Shown: positions 1 to 7,354 of the stretch, piece after piece | Numbering within the stretch: the first letter of the stretch is position 1 | Layout of the letters: each line of letters starts with the position of its first letter | The notes under the pieces: generated by a model | Databases searched by the model: none | Told to the model about the DNA's origin: nothing | Seen by the model: the letters and a program-made list of their open reading frames with translations, nothing else | Assembly (NCBI RefSeq): GCF_031846185.1 | Contig: NZ_JAVRIF010000003.1 | Coordinates: 62,001 to 126,000 of the forward strand | Reading direction: 5' to 3' | DNA from: Thalassotalea_H castellviae | GTDB taxonomy: Bacteria > Pseudomonadota > Gammaproteobacteria > Enterobacterales > Alteromonadaceae | Length of the DNA: 64,000 nucleotides | Position numbers and translations under genes: made by a program

Positions 1-1992
1 GAGACAACGAACCATCAATACTGGTATGAAAAATTTCTTTGGGCATTAAACTCTGGCGCTTATCCTGCTGGTCGGATAATTGCTAATGCCGGAGCCAGTG
101 AATTTAAACCTGCTACCTCTACGATAAATTGTACCGTGTCTGGGACCATCGATGATTCAATGACCGGTATTTTAGGCAAAGTCCATGAATCTGGCCTTAC
201 TTTAAAAGCTGGTTGTGGTATTGGCTATGAGTTTTCAACTTTAAGACCAAATGGTGCCTATGTCGCTGGCGCAGGGGCTCGAACATCAGGGCCTATGTCG
301 TTTATGGATATTTTCGATAAAATGTGTTTCACCGTCAGCTCGGCTGGAGGTAGACGTGGCGCGCAAATGGGGGTTTTTGACATCTCTCATCCCGATGTAA
401 AAGACTTTATTTTGGCAAAGCGTGAGCATGGGCGTTTACGACAATTCAATTTATCATTATTGATCACTGACGACTTTATCCAGGCGGTAAAAAATGATGC
501 TGACTGGCCGCTCGTTTTTCCTATTTCACAACAAGCACTCAATACGGAAAATATTGCCCTTTCAGATCAAAGTAAGATCCTCTTTCGTGAGAATTATTTT
601 GAAGACGACTACCTGAAGAAACATGATTATATTCTCAATGAAAATGGTTTAATCGCTTGTAAAATATACGGCCATATTCCAGCACATCGTTTATGGGACA
701 TGATCATGAGTAATACGTTTGACTATGCCGAACCGGGATTTTTATTAATCGATCACGCCAATGAATACAATAATAATTGGTTTTGTGAAAAATTACGCGC
801 CAGTAATCCTTGTGGTGAACAGATACTACCTCCCTATGGCGCATGTTTATTAGGATCAATCAATTTAGTTAAGTTTGTTGATAAACCTTTTACTGATGCT
901 GCACAGTTTAATTGGCATACGTTTAAAAACGTCGTACAGGTTTTCACGCGAATGCTAGATAACGTTGTGGAAATTAATGGCCTTCCTTTAGCGCAACAAC
1001 AACAAGAAATTTTAAATAAACGTCGCCATGGTATGGGGTATTTAGGATTAGGTTCGACGTTAACGCTATTAAAAATTCCTTATAATAGTCAGCAAGCCAT
1101 TGCTTTTACTGAAGAAGTTTCTAAGGTTATGGCATTGACGGGGTGGCAAGAAGCGTTAAATTTAGCCGAAGAAAAAGGTCCCGCTCCTGTGTTATTACAA
1201 ACATTTAGTGTTACCAAACAAATGCTGAGTAAACGGCCAGAAATGGTCAAAGATGGATTTAAAGAAGGTGATAAAGTTAAAGGCTCAGTATTACATGCAA
1301 AATATAGCCGATATATGCAACGAATCGCCGAAGAAGATCCAGAACTTGTTGAGGCGTTAGCTAAAACGGGGGCGAGGTTTACTCACCATTCATCTATCGC
1401 TCCAACAGGAACGTTAGCACTTAGTTTGGGCAATAATGTTTCAAATGGTATTGAGCCAAGTTTTGCCCATGAATATCAGCGTAATATCATCCGAGAAGGA
1501 AAAAAATCAAAAGAGTCTGTTCCTGTCTCAAGCTTTGAGCTTTTAGCATACCGACATTGCATGAATGAAAATGCTGAAGTTTATGGTCAAGAAGGTGAAA
1601 ATAGATTGCCTGATTATTTTACAGCCAGTGAAAATATTACACCGAAAGAGCATGTTGATATTCAATCAGCCGCGCAATATTGGATCGACTCATCCATTTC
1701 TAAAACGATAAACGTACCTACCGATATCGATTATCAATCATTTAAAGATGTTTACCTTTATGCACACGAAAAAGGGTTAAAAGGTTGTACAACTTTTCGT
1801 TTTAACCCCGAAGTACATCAAGGTGTGTTAGTGAAAGAAACTGATTTAGCCAATGTGCAATACCAATTTACCTTAGCGGATGGCACTACTATCCATGCCG
1901 AAGGTAACGAAGAAATAATGTATGACGGCGAAGTGCATACGGCGGCGAATTTACATGATGCCTTAAAAGAAGGGTATTACGGTAAATTATAA
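1..1992 (+). CDS. nrdJa: Class II (B12-dependent) ribonucleotide reductase catalytic subunit, 5'-truncated
   Basis: The reading frame is open from base 1, so the start lies upstream and 663 codons are visible. The protein reduces ribonucleotides to deoxyribonucleotides in the cytoplasm. The NPCGE motif near base 805 carries the catalytic Asn, thiyl Cys and Glu of the reductase barrel. NCTVSG near base 127 and ACLLGSINL near base 842 supply the two Cys of the active-site redox pair. The gene stops 22 bases before a second ORF that looks like the detached C-terminal part of the enzyme, the NrdJa/NrdJb arrangement known from Pseudomonas aeruginosa. Cobalamin dependence is inferred from this family resemblance, because the N-terminal effector domain is outside the window. 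The GTG at 136 is an internal Val codon within NCTVSG, not a start. Confidence 0.88.
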   Translation, partial: ETTNHQYWYEKFLWALNSGAYPAGRIIANAGASEFKPATSTINCTVSGTIDDSMTGILGKVHESGLTLKAGCGIGYEFSTLRPNGAYVAGAGARTSGPMSFMDIFDKMCFTVSSAGGRRGAQMGVFDISHPDVKDFILAKREHGRLRQFNLSLLITDDFIQAVKNDADWPLVFPISQQALNTENIALSDQSKILFRENYFEDDYLKKHDYILNENGLIACKIYGHIPAHRLWDMIMSNTFDYAEPGFLLIDHANEYNNNWFCEKLRASNPCGEQILPPYGACLLGSINLVKFVDKPFTDAAQFNWHTFKNVVQVFTRMLDNVVEINGLPLAQQQQEILNKRRHGMGYLGLGSTLTLLKIPYNSQQAIAFTEEVSKVMALTGWQEALNLAEEKGPAPVLLQTFSVTKQMLSKRPEMVKDGFKEGDKVKGSVLHAKYSRYMQRIAEEDPELVEALAKTGARFTHHSSIAPTGTLALSLGNNVSNGIEPSFAHEYQRNIIREGKKSKESVPVSSFELLAYRHCMNENAEVYGQEGENRLPDYFTASENITPKEHVDIQSAAQYWIDSSISKTINVPTDIDYQSFKDVYLYAHEKGLKGCTTFRFNPEVHQGVLVKETDLANVQYQFTLADGTTIHAEGNEEIMYDGEVHTAANLHDALKEGYYGKL

Positions 1993-2014
1993 CGACTTAA
2001 AGAAGAGAAAAAAC

Positions 2015-2677
2015 ATGCAAGAAATTAATCAAGCTATTACAGCAGCTAAAGTTAACACGCCTGAGGCGCAAGCAAATAATAACGAAGTAGAAACGTCAAT
2101 CAAATTAAATGAAACGGTTAAACGACCTGAAATGTTAATTGGCTCAACCTATAAAATTAAGCCGCCCATTTCCGAACACGCATTATATATTACGATTAAT
2201 GATATTTTATTAAATCAACATACCGCGGCAGAAGTGCGACGACCTTTTGAAATATTCGTTAATTCAAAAAATATGGAGTTTTATTCTTGGGTCGTTGCAT
2301 TAACCCGTGTCATCTCTGCGGTATTTAGAAAAGGCGGCGATTGCACGTTTTTAGTTGAAGAATTGAAAGCAGTATTTGATCCTAAAGGAGGTTACTACCA
2401 ACGAGGCACAGGTATTTTTATGCCTTCGGTAGTAGCGGATATTGGTTATATCATTGAAACGCATTTAAAAACGTTAGATATGTTGCCAGCCAGTGAGATT
2501 GATACCCATCAACAGGCGTATATCCAACAAAAACAAGATGCGGCAGCTGATCAGGCGATTGAAGAACATGGTTTTCCTAGTTCGGCCAGTCAATGTCATA
2601 AATGCCATCAAAAAGCCGTTGTACTTTTAGATGGTTGCACAACATGCTTAAACTGTGGAGATTCTAAATGTGGTTAA
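2015..2677 (+). CDS. nrdJb: Class II ribonucleotide reductase small/C-terminal subunit with TSCPD-type domain
   Basis: This 220-residue protein resembles NrdJb, the separately encoded C-terminal part of split class II reductases. The middle (about residues 50-155, from YKIKPPISEHALYITIND) fits the TSCPD domain. The tail has cysteine pairs (CHKCH near 196, CTTCLNC near 209, and a final Cys just before the last Gly). The known role of such a tail is zinc-ribbon folding and passing reducing equivalents to the catalytic subunit. It follows nrdJa by 22 bases, with GAAGAGAAA as ribosome-binding site, so the two are surely co-transcribed. No pseudogene-like decay is visible between the genes, so the split looks like a normal gene organisation and not a sequencing error. 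Confidence 0.82.
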   Translation: MQEINQAITAAKVNTPEAQANNNEVETSIKLNETVKRPEMLIGSTYKIKPPISEHALYITINDILLNQHTAAEVRRPFEIFVNSKNMEFYSWVVALTRVISAVFRKGGDCTFLVEELKAVFDPKGGYYQRGTGIFMPSVVADIGYIIETHLKTLDMLPASEIDTHQQAYIQQKQDAAADQAIEEHGFPSSASQCHKCHQKAVVLLDGCTTCLNCGDSKCG

Positions 2678-2779
2678 TGAAAAAGTCAGCGTTTTGCGTA
2701 ATATTACTCTGCTATACAGGGAAATTCAGAAAAACTAAAAAGATTAAAAAATATACGTGATTTATTTTGTTAGCTTCTG

Positions 2780-2785
2780 TATAAT
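2780..2785 (+). promoter_or_regulatory. -10 element of the rplM-rpsI promoter
   Basis: A perfect TATAAT is followed directly by a GC-rich stretch, GCGCGCTCCC. Such discriminators are typical of stringently controlled ribosomal promoters. No good -35 hexamer stands at 17 bases (the best is TGATTT at 2758-2763, 16 bases away). Transcription would start near 2792, giving a leader of about 135 bases. Confidence 0.6.
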
Positions 2786-2792
2786 GCGCGCT

Positions 2793-2928
2793 CCCTGACG
2801 TTACAAATGTCTAATATCCCCAAGATACTAGACGATGGACTCGATACTCGAAGGGGTAATGGCGTAGTCTTTTAACTGATAACCATTTTGGTTATTTTTT
2901 AGTAACATTTTAATATTGGGTTTTTTAA
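2793..2928 (+). promoter_or_regulatory. Candidate autoregulatory leader of rplM-rpsI
   Basis: About 135 untranslated bases separate the TATAAT from the rplM start, long for such an operon. The stretch can fold: ATCCCC (2816-2821) can pair with GGGGTAAT near 2852, and AACCATTTTGGTT (about 2881-2893) forms a small hairpin followed by six Ts. L13 is known to repress its own mRNA through the leader in E. coli. That this leader does the same is inferred from its length and foldability only. Confidence 0.4.
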
Positions 2929-3357
2929 ATGAAAACTTTTGTAGCAAAACCAGAAAGCGTGCAACGCGAATGGTTTCTAGTGGACGCTGAGAATAAAACT
3001 CTTGGTCGTATCGCTACCGAAATTGCAACCCGTTTACGCGGTAAGCATAAGCCAGAATATACACCTCACTGTGATACAGGCGATTACATCGTTGTTATCA
3101 ATGCAGAGAAAGTTAAAGTTACTGGTAATAAAGCGAAAGGTAAAATTTACTACTCGCATACTGAATTCCCTGGTGGTCTTAAGCAAATTAGCTTTGAAAA
3201 GTTAATTGAAAAAGCGCCAGAGCGTGTGATTGAATTCGCAGTAAAAGGTATGTTACCTAAAGGTCCTTTAGGTCGTGAAATGTACCGCAAGCTAAAAGTG
3301 TATGCTGGTGCTGAGCACAAGCATACTGCACAACAACCACAACTTTTGGAGCTGTAA
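2929..3357 (+). CDS. rplM: 50S ribosomal protein L13
   Basis: The 142-residue product has the full family length and the standard start MKTFVAKPESVQREW. It contains the L13 blocks TLGRIATEIATRLRGKHKPEYTPH and GMLPKGPLGREM. L13 is an early-assembly protein of the large ribosomal subunit that binds 23S rRNA. The gene heads the conserved two-gene operon with rpsI, which begins 3 bases after its stop. A candidate regulatory leader precedes it. Confidence 0.98.
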   Translation: MKTFVAKPESVQREWFLVDAENKTLGRIATEIATRLRGKHKPEYTPHCDTGDYIVVINAEKVKVTGNKAKGKIYYSHTEFPGGLKQISFEKLIEKAPERVIEFAVKGMLPKGPLGREMYRKLKVYAGAEHKHTAQQPQLLEL

Positions 3358-3360
3358 GCA

Positions 3361-3753
3361 ATGGCTGATAATCAATATTACGGTACTGGTCGTCGCAAGA
3401 GCTCAACTGCTCGTGTGTTTATGAAAGCTGGTAACGGTGCAATTACAATTAACAAACGTGACATTTCTGAATATTTCAGTCGTCCAACGGCTCGTATGGT
3501 TGTTCGTCAACCATTAGAATTAGTTGAAATGTTAGAAAAGTTTGACTTTAACATCACAGTAGTTGGTGGTGGTATTTCTGGTCAAGCGGGTGCTATCCGT
3601 CACGGTATTACTCGTGCATTAATGGAGTTTGACGAATCATTACGTAGCGGTTTACGTGCTGCTGGTTTCGTTACTCGTGATGCTCGTAAAGTTGAACGTA
3701 AGAAAGTTGGTTTACATAAGGCTCGTAAAAAGCCACAATTTTCAAAACGTTAA
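3361..3753 (+). CDS. rpsI: 30S ribosomal protein S9
   Basis: The product has 130 residues and the S9 hallmarks: YYGTGRRKSSTARVF near the start, the GGGISGQAGAIRHGI block, and the basic tail ending KKPQFSKR. In the ribosome the terminal SKR reaches the P-site tRNA, and it is intact here. The gene is separated by 3 bases from rplM and is followed after 20 bases by a strong terminator, so the operon has two genes. Confidence 0.98.
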   Translation: MADNQYYGTGRRKSSTARVFMKAGNGAITINKRDISEYFSRPTARMVVRQPLELVEMLEKFDFNITVVGGGISGQAGAIRHGITRALMEFDESLRSGLRAAGFVTRDARKVERKKVGLHKARKKPQFSKR

Positions 3754-3772
3754 TCTTTATATATACGTTATT

Positions 3773-3802
3773 AAAAAAACCGACTTTTGTCGGTTTTTTT
3801 TT
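3773..3802 (+). terminator. Rho-independent terminator of rplM-rpsI
   Basis: ACCGAC and GTCGGT form the stem around a TTTT loop. The stem is flanked by a run of As and followed by nine Ts, a classic intrinsic terminator 20 bases after the rpsI stop. Confidence 0.92.
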
Positions 3803-3974
3803 GCCTGAAATTCACTGATTTTTTTATTAATACTAAGAAGGACTTAAAATAAATATTTGGGTTAAGCGCTTACATGGTTTGAGTTTTAAGATAACTAAGC
3901 TAAGGTTAGATTATGAAAATTAATCTCACCAAACACTTAATCTCAAAGCAGATATTGCTATTGGGAGAACCTAA

Positions 3975-4370
3975 ATGAAGCATCGTTTAAGTTTCGGATA
4001 TTTCAAAATTCTCACAGATAATATACTTGAAGTTGTGGCTGATGAAGGGGTTGAAATGACCTTAGAGATGATCGAAGAATGTCATCGATTTGTCGAAGCA
4101 CACTTTAAAGATGACTTTGGTATGTTAGTGAATCGCGTGAACAATTACACGTATTCTTTTGAAGCAAAGTTAAGTATTGCATCTTATGAGTATTTAAAAG
4201 CGATAGCATTTGTATATTACTCATCTGATAGTCAGAAAATTACGGAAGAATTGTATCAATTACGAGCGCTTGATGGTTGGAATTTTCGGTCATTTTCTGG
4301 CTTAGAGCTTGGTTGGCAGCAAGCGTTTGATTGGTTGCAACAAGAGCTTATCAGCGTCAAAGTGAATTAA
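3975..4370 (+). CDS. Conserved hypothetical protein, 131 aa
   Basis: I do not recognise a characterised family. The protein is a soluble alpha/beta-looking chain with no signal peptide or membrane segment. It has the pattern ILTDNILEVVADEGVEMTLEM, then FGMLVNRVNNYTYSFEA, and GLELGWQQAFDWLQQE near the end. The arrangement of strands and the small size recall SpoIIAA/STAS-like single-domain proteins, but this is only an impression. GGGAG lies 6 bases before the ATG. The gene stands alone, between the rpsI terminator and a bidirectional terminator shared with the convergent hemL. Confidence 0.75.
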   Translation: MKHRLSFGYFKILTDNILEVVADEGVEMTLEMIEECHRFVEAHFKDDFGMLVNRVNNYTYSFEAKLSIASYEYLKAIAFVYYSSDSQKITEELYQLRALDGWNFRSFSGLELGWQQAFDWLQQELISVKVN

Positions 4371-4403
4371 CATTTTTACATGAATTTTCTGCTTTAAAAA
4401 GAA

Positions 4404-4433
4404 AAGCTGCTATTTGTTAAATAGCAGCTTTTT
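4404..4433. terminator. Bidirectional terminator between the 131-aa gene and hemL
   Basis: A perfect 12-bp stem, AAGCTGCTATTT with AAATAGCAGCTT, has a 3-base loop. It has Ts on the right and a matching A-run on the left, so it can end the plus-strand gene and the convergent hemL transcript. Confidence 0.9.
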
Positions 4434-4451
4434 ATCTTAAAAATCAGATTT

Positions 4452-5732
4452 TTATAGTTGAGCAAAACAACGGTCGGCAGCCGCTAACGTTTCTTCAAGT
4501 AACGCATCAGTATGCGCGGTTGATAAAAAGCTTGCTTCAAAAGCTGAAGGCGCAAGGTATACACCTTCTTCGAGCATAAGGTGAAAAAAGCGTTTAAATT
4601 TTTCGCCATCACAGGCGGTTGCTTGAGCAAAACTGGTGATTTTTTCTTCTTCAGTGAAAAAGAACCCAAACATAGCGCCAACATAATTAATTGAAAGTGA
4701 AACGCCATTACGTTCAGCTGCGGCTTGAAAACCCATGGCTAGTTTTTCTGTTGCTTGGGCAAGTTGTTGGTGTTTATCCCCTTGGCAAAGCTCATTTAAA
4801 GAAGCTAAACCAGCCGCCATTGCTATTGGGTTACCAGATAAAGTGCCTGCTTGATAAACAGGACCAACAGGAGCAATGTAATCCATTATTTCTTGTTTAC
4901 CACCAAAGGCACCAACAGGCATACCGCCGCCAATTACTTTACCTAAGGTTGTTAAATCTGGTTTTATATTATAATGAGCTTGTGCTCCGCCTAATGCGAC
5001 TCGAAAACCCGTCATCACTTCATCAAAAATTAGTACGGATTTATATTGATCACATACTTCTCTTAAACCTTCTAAAAATCCTTCAATCGGAAGGATACAG
5101 TTCATGTTTCCAGCCACTGGCTCAACGATAATACAAGCAATTTCATCACCAAGCTCTTCGAAAACCTGCTTAACTTCTTCAATGTTGTTATAACTTACCG
5201 TTAAAGTGTGTTTAGCAAAATCTTCTGGGATCCCAGGTGAATTTGGTACGCCCATAGTTAACGCGCCAGAACCTGCTTTTACTAATAAAGAATCTGCATG
5301 ACCATGATAACAACCCTCAAATTTTAAGATTTTATCTCGACCTGTATAGCCACGAGCTAAACGAATAGCACTCATAGTCGCTTCAGTTCCTGAGCTCACC
5401 ATGCGTAATTTTTCCATCGACGGTACGATTTCTCGCACTTTTTCAGCCATGGTAATTTCAAGTGCAGTTGGCGCACCAAAACTTAGGCCGTTTTGAGCGG
5501 TTTCAATCACAGCGGCTAAAATTGCTGGATGATTATGACCTAATATCATCGGGCCCCATGAGCCAACATAATCTATGTATGCTTTATCATTTTCGTCATA
5601 CACATAGGCGCCATTTGCACGTTTGATAAAACACGGCGTACCACCTACGCCATTAAATGCTCGAACAGGTGAGTTAACACCACCTGGAATAATTTCTTGA
5701 GCATGGTTAAAAAGTTGTTGAGATTTATTCAT
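4452..5732 (-). CDS. hemL: Glutamate-1-semialdehyde 2,1-aminomutase
   Basis: The 426-residue PLP enzyme turns glutamate-1-semialdehyde into 5-aminolevulinate, the last step of the C5 route to tetrapyrroles, in the cytoplasm. It has the family start HAQEIIPGGVNSPVRAF, the SSGTEATMSAIRLAR cofactor-phosphate region, and FDEVMTGFR, whose Asp contacts the PLP ring nitrogen. TTLGKVIGGGMPVGAFGG contains the PLP lysine around residue 265. Length and ends are normal. It is last in a minus-strand run clcA-like, hemJ, pyrB, hemL, 61 bases after pyrB, and shares a bidirectional terminator with the gene on its right end. HemJ, a later heme-pathway enzyme, is encoded nearby. Confidence 0.97.
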   Translation of the reverse strand: MNKSQQLFNHAQEIIPGGVNSPVRAFNGVGGTPCFIKRANGAYVYDENDKAYIDYVGSWGPMILGHNHPAILAAVIETAQNGLSFGAPTALEITMAEKVREIVPSMEKLRMVSSGTEATMSAIRLARGYTGRDKILKFEGCYHGHADSLLVKAGSGALTMGVPNSPGIPEDFAKHTLTVSYNNIEEVKQVFEELGDEIACIIVEPVAGNMNCILPIEGFLEGLREVCDQYKSVLIFDEVMTGFRVALGGAQAHYNIKPDLTTLGKVIGGGMPVGAFGGKQEIMDYIAPVGPVYQAGTLSGNPIAMAAGLASLNELCQGDKHQQLAQATEKLAMGFQAAAERNGVSLSINYVGAMFGFFFTEEEKITSFAQATACDGEKFKRFFHLMLEEGVYLAPSAFEASFLSTAHTDALLEETLAAADRCFAQL

Positions 5733-5793
5733 TATTTTTGCCTTACTTAATTTTTATACGCGCCTAAAAAGCTCATTGTATTTTGAGGGCAGC

Positions 5794-6807
5794 CTAAGCG
5801 TTTTTATTACTGTGCCAAGTGATGGGTTTTTCGTACTGAGTTAATTTATCCTCAACCCCTAGCGTTAATGCAAATAATGCCATTCTAACCAATACGCCAT
5901 TTTGCGCTTGCCTGAAAATAGCTAAATTATCTAAGTCGTTTAAATCGGTATCTAACTCATTTGCTTCTGGACGAGAATCGCGTGGTAAAGGATGCATGAT
6001 CACCGTATGATCTTTACAATATTGGCGATATATTTCTTTGTTCAAACTAAAGTGGCCACGATACAAGTCGGCTTCATCGGGACTGGCAAAACGTTCTTGT
6101 TGAATACGGGTTTGATAAATAACATCACAGGCTAAATTCCCTTCAATGCTATCGGTTAAGGTAACTTTATGGCCTGCATTCTCTAAGGTTGAAATCACAT
6201 TGTCGGGCATTTGTAGATCATTAGGTGCGATCATCGTGATATTAACGTCATTGTATAAACTTAACAATTTCGACAATGAATGAACGGTTCTGCCATGTTT
6301 TAAATCGCCCATAAGTGTGATGTTAATACCATCTAAAGTTTTACCGTGCGGCGACATTTCCGATTGGATGGTAAACAAGTCTAATAGGGCTTGAGTCGGG
6401 TGTTCGTTCGCGCCATCGCCGCCATTAATTACCGGGACATTACTGCCTTGTGAAAATTCACTGACAGAATGCATTTTCGGATGACGCATCGCAATAACAT
6501 CAGAATATCCGCTGATCACTCTTGCGGTATCAAAAAGTGATTCACCTTTACTTAATGACGAGTTTTCTTCTCCAACGGTTTCTCGAACAAAACCACCTAA
6601 CAAATTAAATGCGGCACCAAAACTGACTCTAGTACGGGTACTCGGTTCAAAAAACAAGTTATTTAAAATAGCTCCCTCTAAAACATGACAACGCTTTTGA
6701 CGCATTGCATAAGGAGCCATCTGGGCTGAAACAGATAAAATTTTTGAAATGGCTTCACGATCAAATTGTGAAACAGAGAGAATATGGCTACCTTGAAAGG
6801 TCATCAT
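5794..6807 (-). CDS. pyrB: Aspartate carbamoyltransferase, catalytic chain
   Basis: The 337-residue protein joins carbamoyl phosphate and aspartate in pyrimidine synthesis. FFEPSTRTR (residues 52-60) is the carbamoyl-phosphate signature, with HPTQALLD near 136 and HPLPRDSRPEANELD later. These separate it from ornithine carbamoyltransferase, which has a different late motif. The start is MMTFQG, and either Met is possible. No pyrI regulatory-chain gene follows: the next gene is hemL. The enzyme is therefore likely of the form that works without PyrI in this position, or pyrI lies elsewhere. Confidence 0.95.
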   Translation of the reverse strand: MMTFQGSHILSVSQFDREAISKILSVSAQMAPYAMRQKRCHVLEGAILNNLFFEPSTRTRVSFGAAFNLLGGFVRETVGEENSSLSKGESLFDTARVISGYSDVIAMRHPKMHSVSEFSQGSNVPVINGGDGANEHPTQALLDLFTIQSEMSPHGKTLDGINITLMGDLKHGRTVHSLSKLLSLYNDVNITMIAPNDLQMPDNVISTLENAGHKVTLTDSIEGNLACDVIYQTRIQQERFASPDEADLYRGHFSLNKEIYRQYCKDHTVIMHPLPRDSRPEANELDTDLNDLDNLAIFRQAQNGVLVRMALFALTLGVEDKLTQYEKPITWHSNKNA

Positions 6808-6925
6808 GGCTTATGTACCTGTACTATATTTTTTGAATAGCGATAAAAGAATATTCATTCAGCTATTACTATTTATTTGCGCGGTAATATAGCACATTTG
6901 AAAATTTATTAGCACGCGAACTCAT

Positions 6926-7354
6926 TTAAAAAGGTTTGAGATATACTAAAAAAATTACTGCAAATAAGATAAGTACAGGGACTTCATTGAAAATACGGTA
7001 AAACTTTCCAGAACGCGTGTTTTTATCTTCTTTAAAGGTTTTGAGTAATTTAAAGCAATAACCATGATAAATTAATAGTCCGATCACTAAGCTTATTTTT
7101 ATATGTAACCATTTAGCGGCAACAAACCATTGATAACCATATTGATAAATCAGTGCGATGCCAAAAATGACCGTTAAAAATGCAAAAGGCGTTACGAAAT
7201 ACAATAAGCGCTTTTCCATCCCTTTTAAATGCTCAATCACTTTTGGTTCATCACATTCAGCATGGTTAACAAAAAGGCGCGGTAAATAAAAAATACCCGC
7301 AAACCATGCAACCATAAAACTTACATGCAATGCTTTGAGCCAGAAGATTGTCAT
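6926..7354 (-). CDS. hemJ: Protoporphyrinogen IX oxidase, HemJ type
   Basis: The 142-residue inner-membrane protein has four hydrophobic segments. It matches HemJ (formerly UPF0093): LKALHVSFMVAWFAGIFYLPRLF near the start, with the conserved His around residue 10; AAKWLHIKISLVIGLLIYHG with the conserved Lys; and FNEVPVLILFAVIF at the end. HemJ oxidises protoporphyrinogen IX to protoporphyrin IX in bacteria lacking HemG or HemY. Its start overlaps the stop of the clcA-like gene by 4 bases (ATGA), so the two are translationally coupled, although no functional link between chloride transport and heme is obvious. Confidence 0.9.
   Translation of the reverse strand: MTIFWLKALHVSFMVAWFAGIFYLPRLFVNHAECDEPKVIEHLKGMEKRLLYFVTPFAFLTVIFGIALIYQYGYQWFVAAKWLHIKISLVIGLLIYHGYCFKLLKTFKEDKNTRSGKFYRIFNEVPVLILFAVIFLVYLKPF

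Noticed and set aside
4691..5131. Plus-strand ORF of 146 aa opposite hemL
   Set aside because: Antisense to a complete, well conserved hemL. The translated sequence is low-complexity Leu/Gln and matches nothing.
5733..5793. Possible pyrI gene next to pyrB
   Set aside because: Only 61 bases separate pyrB from hemL, so no regulatory-chain gene fits there.
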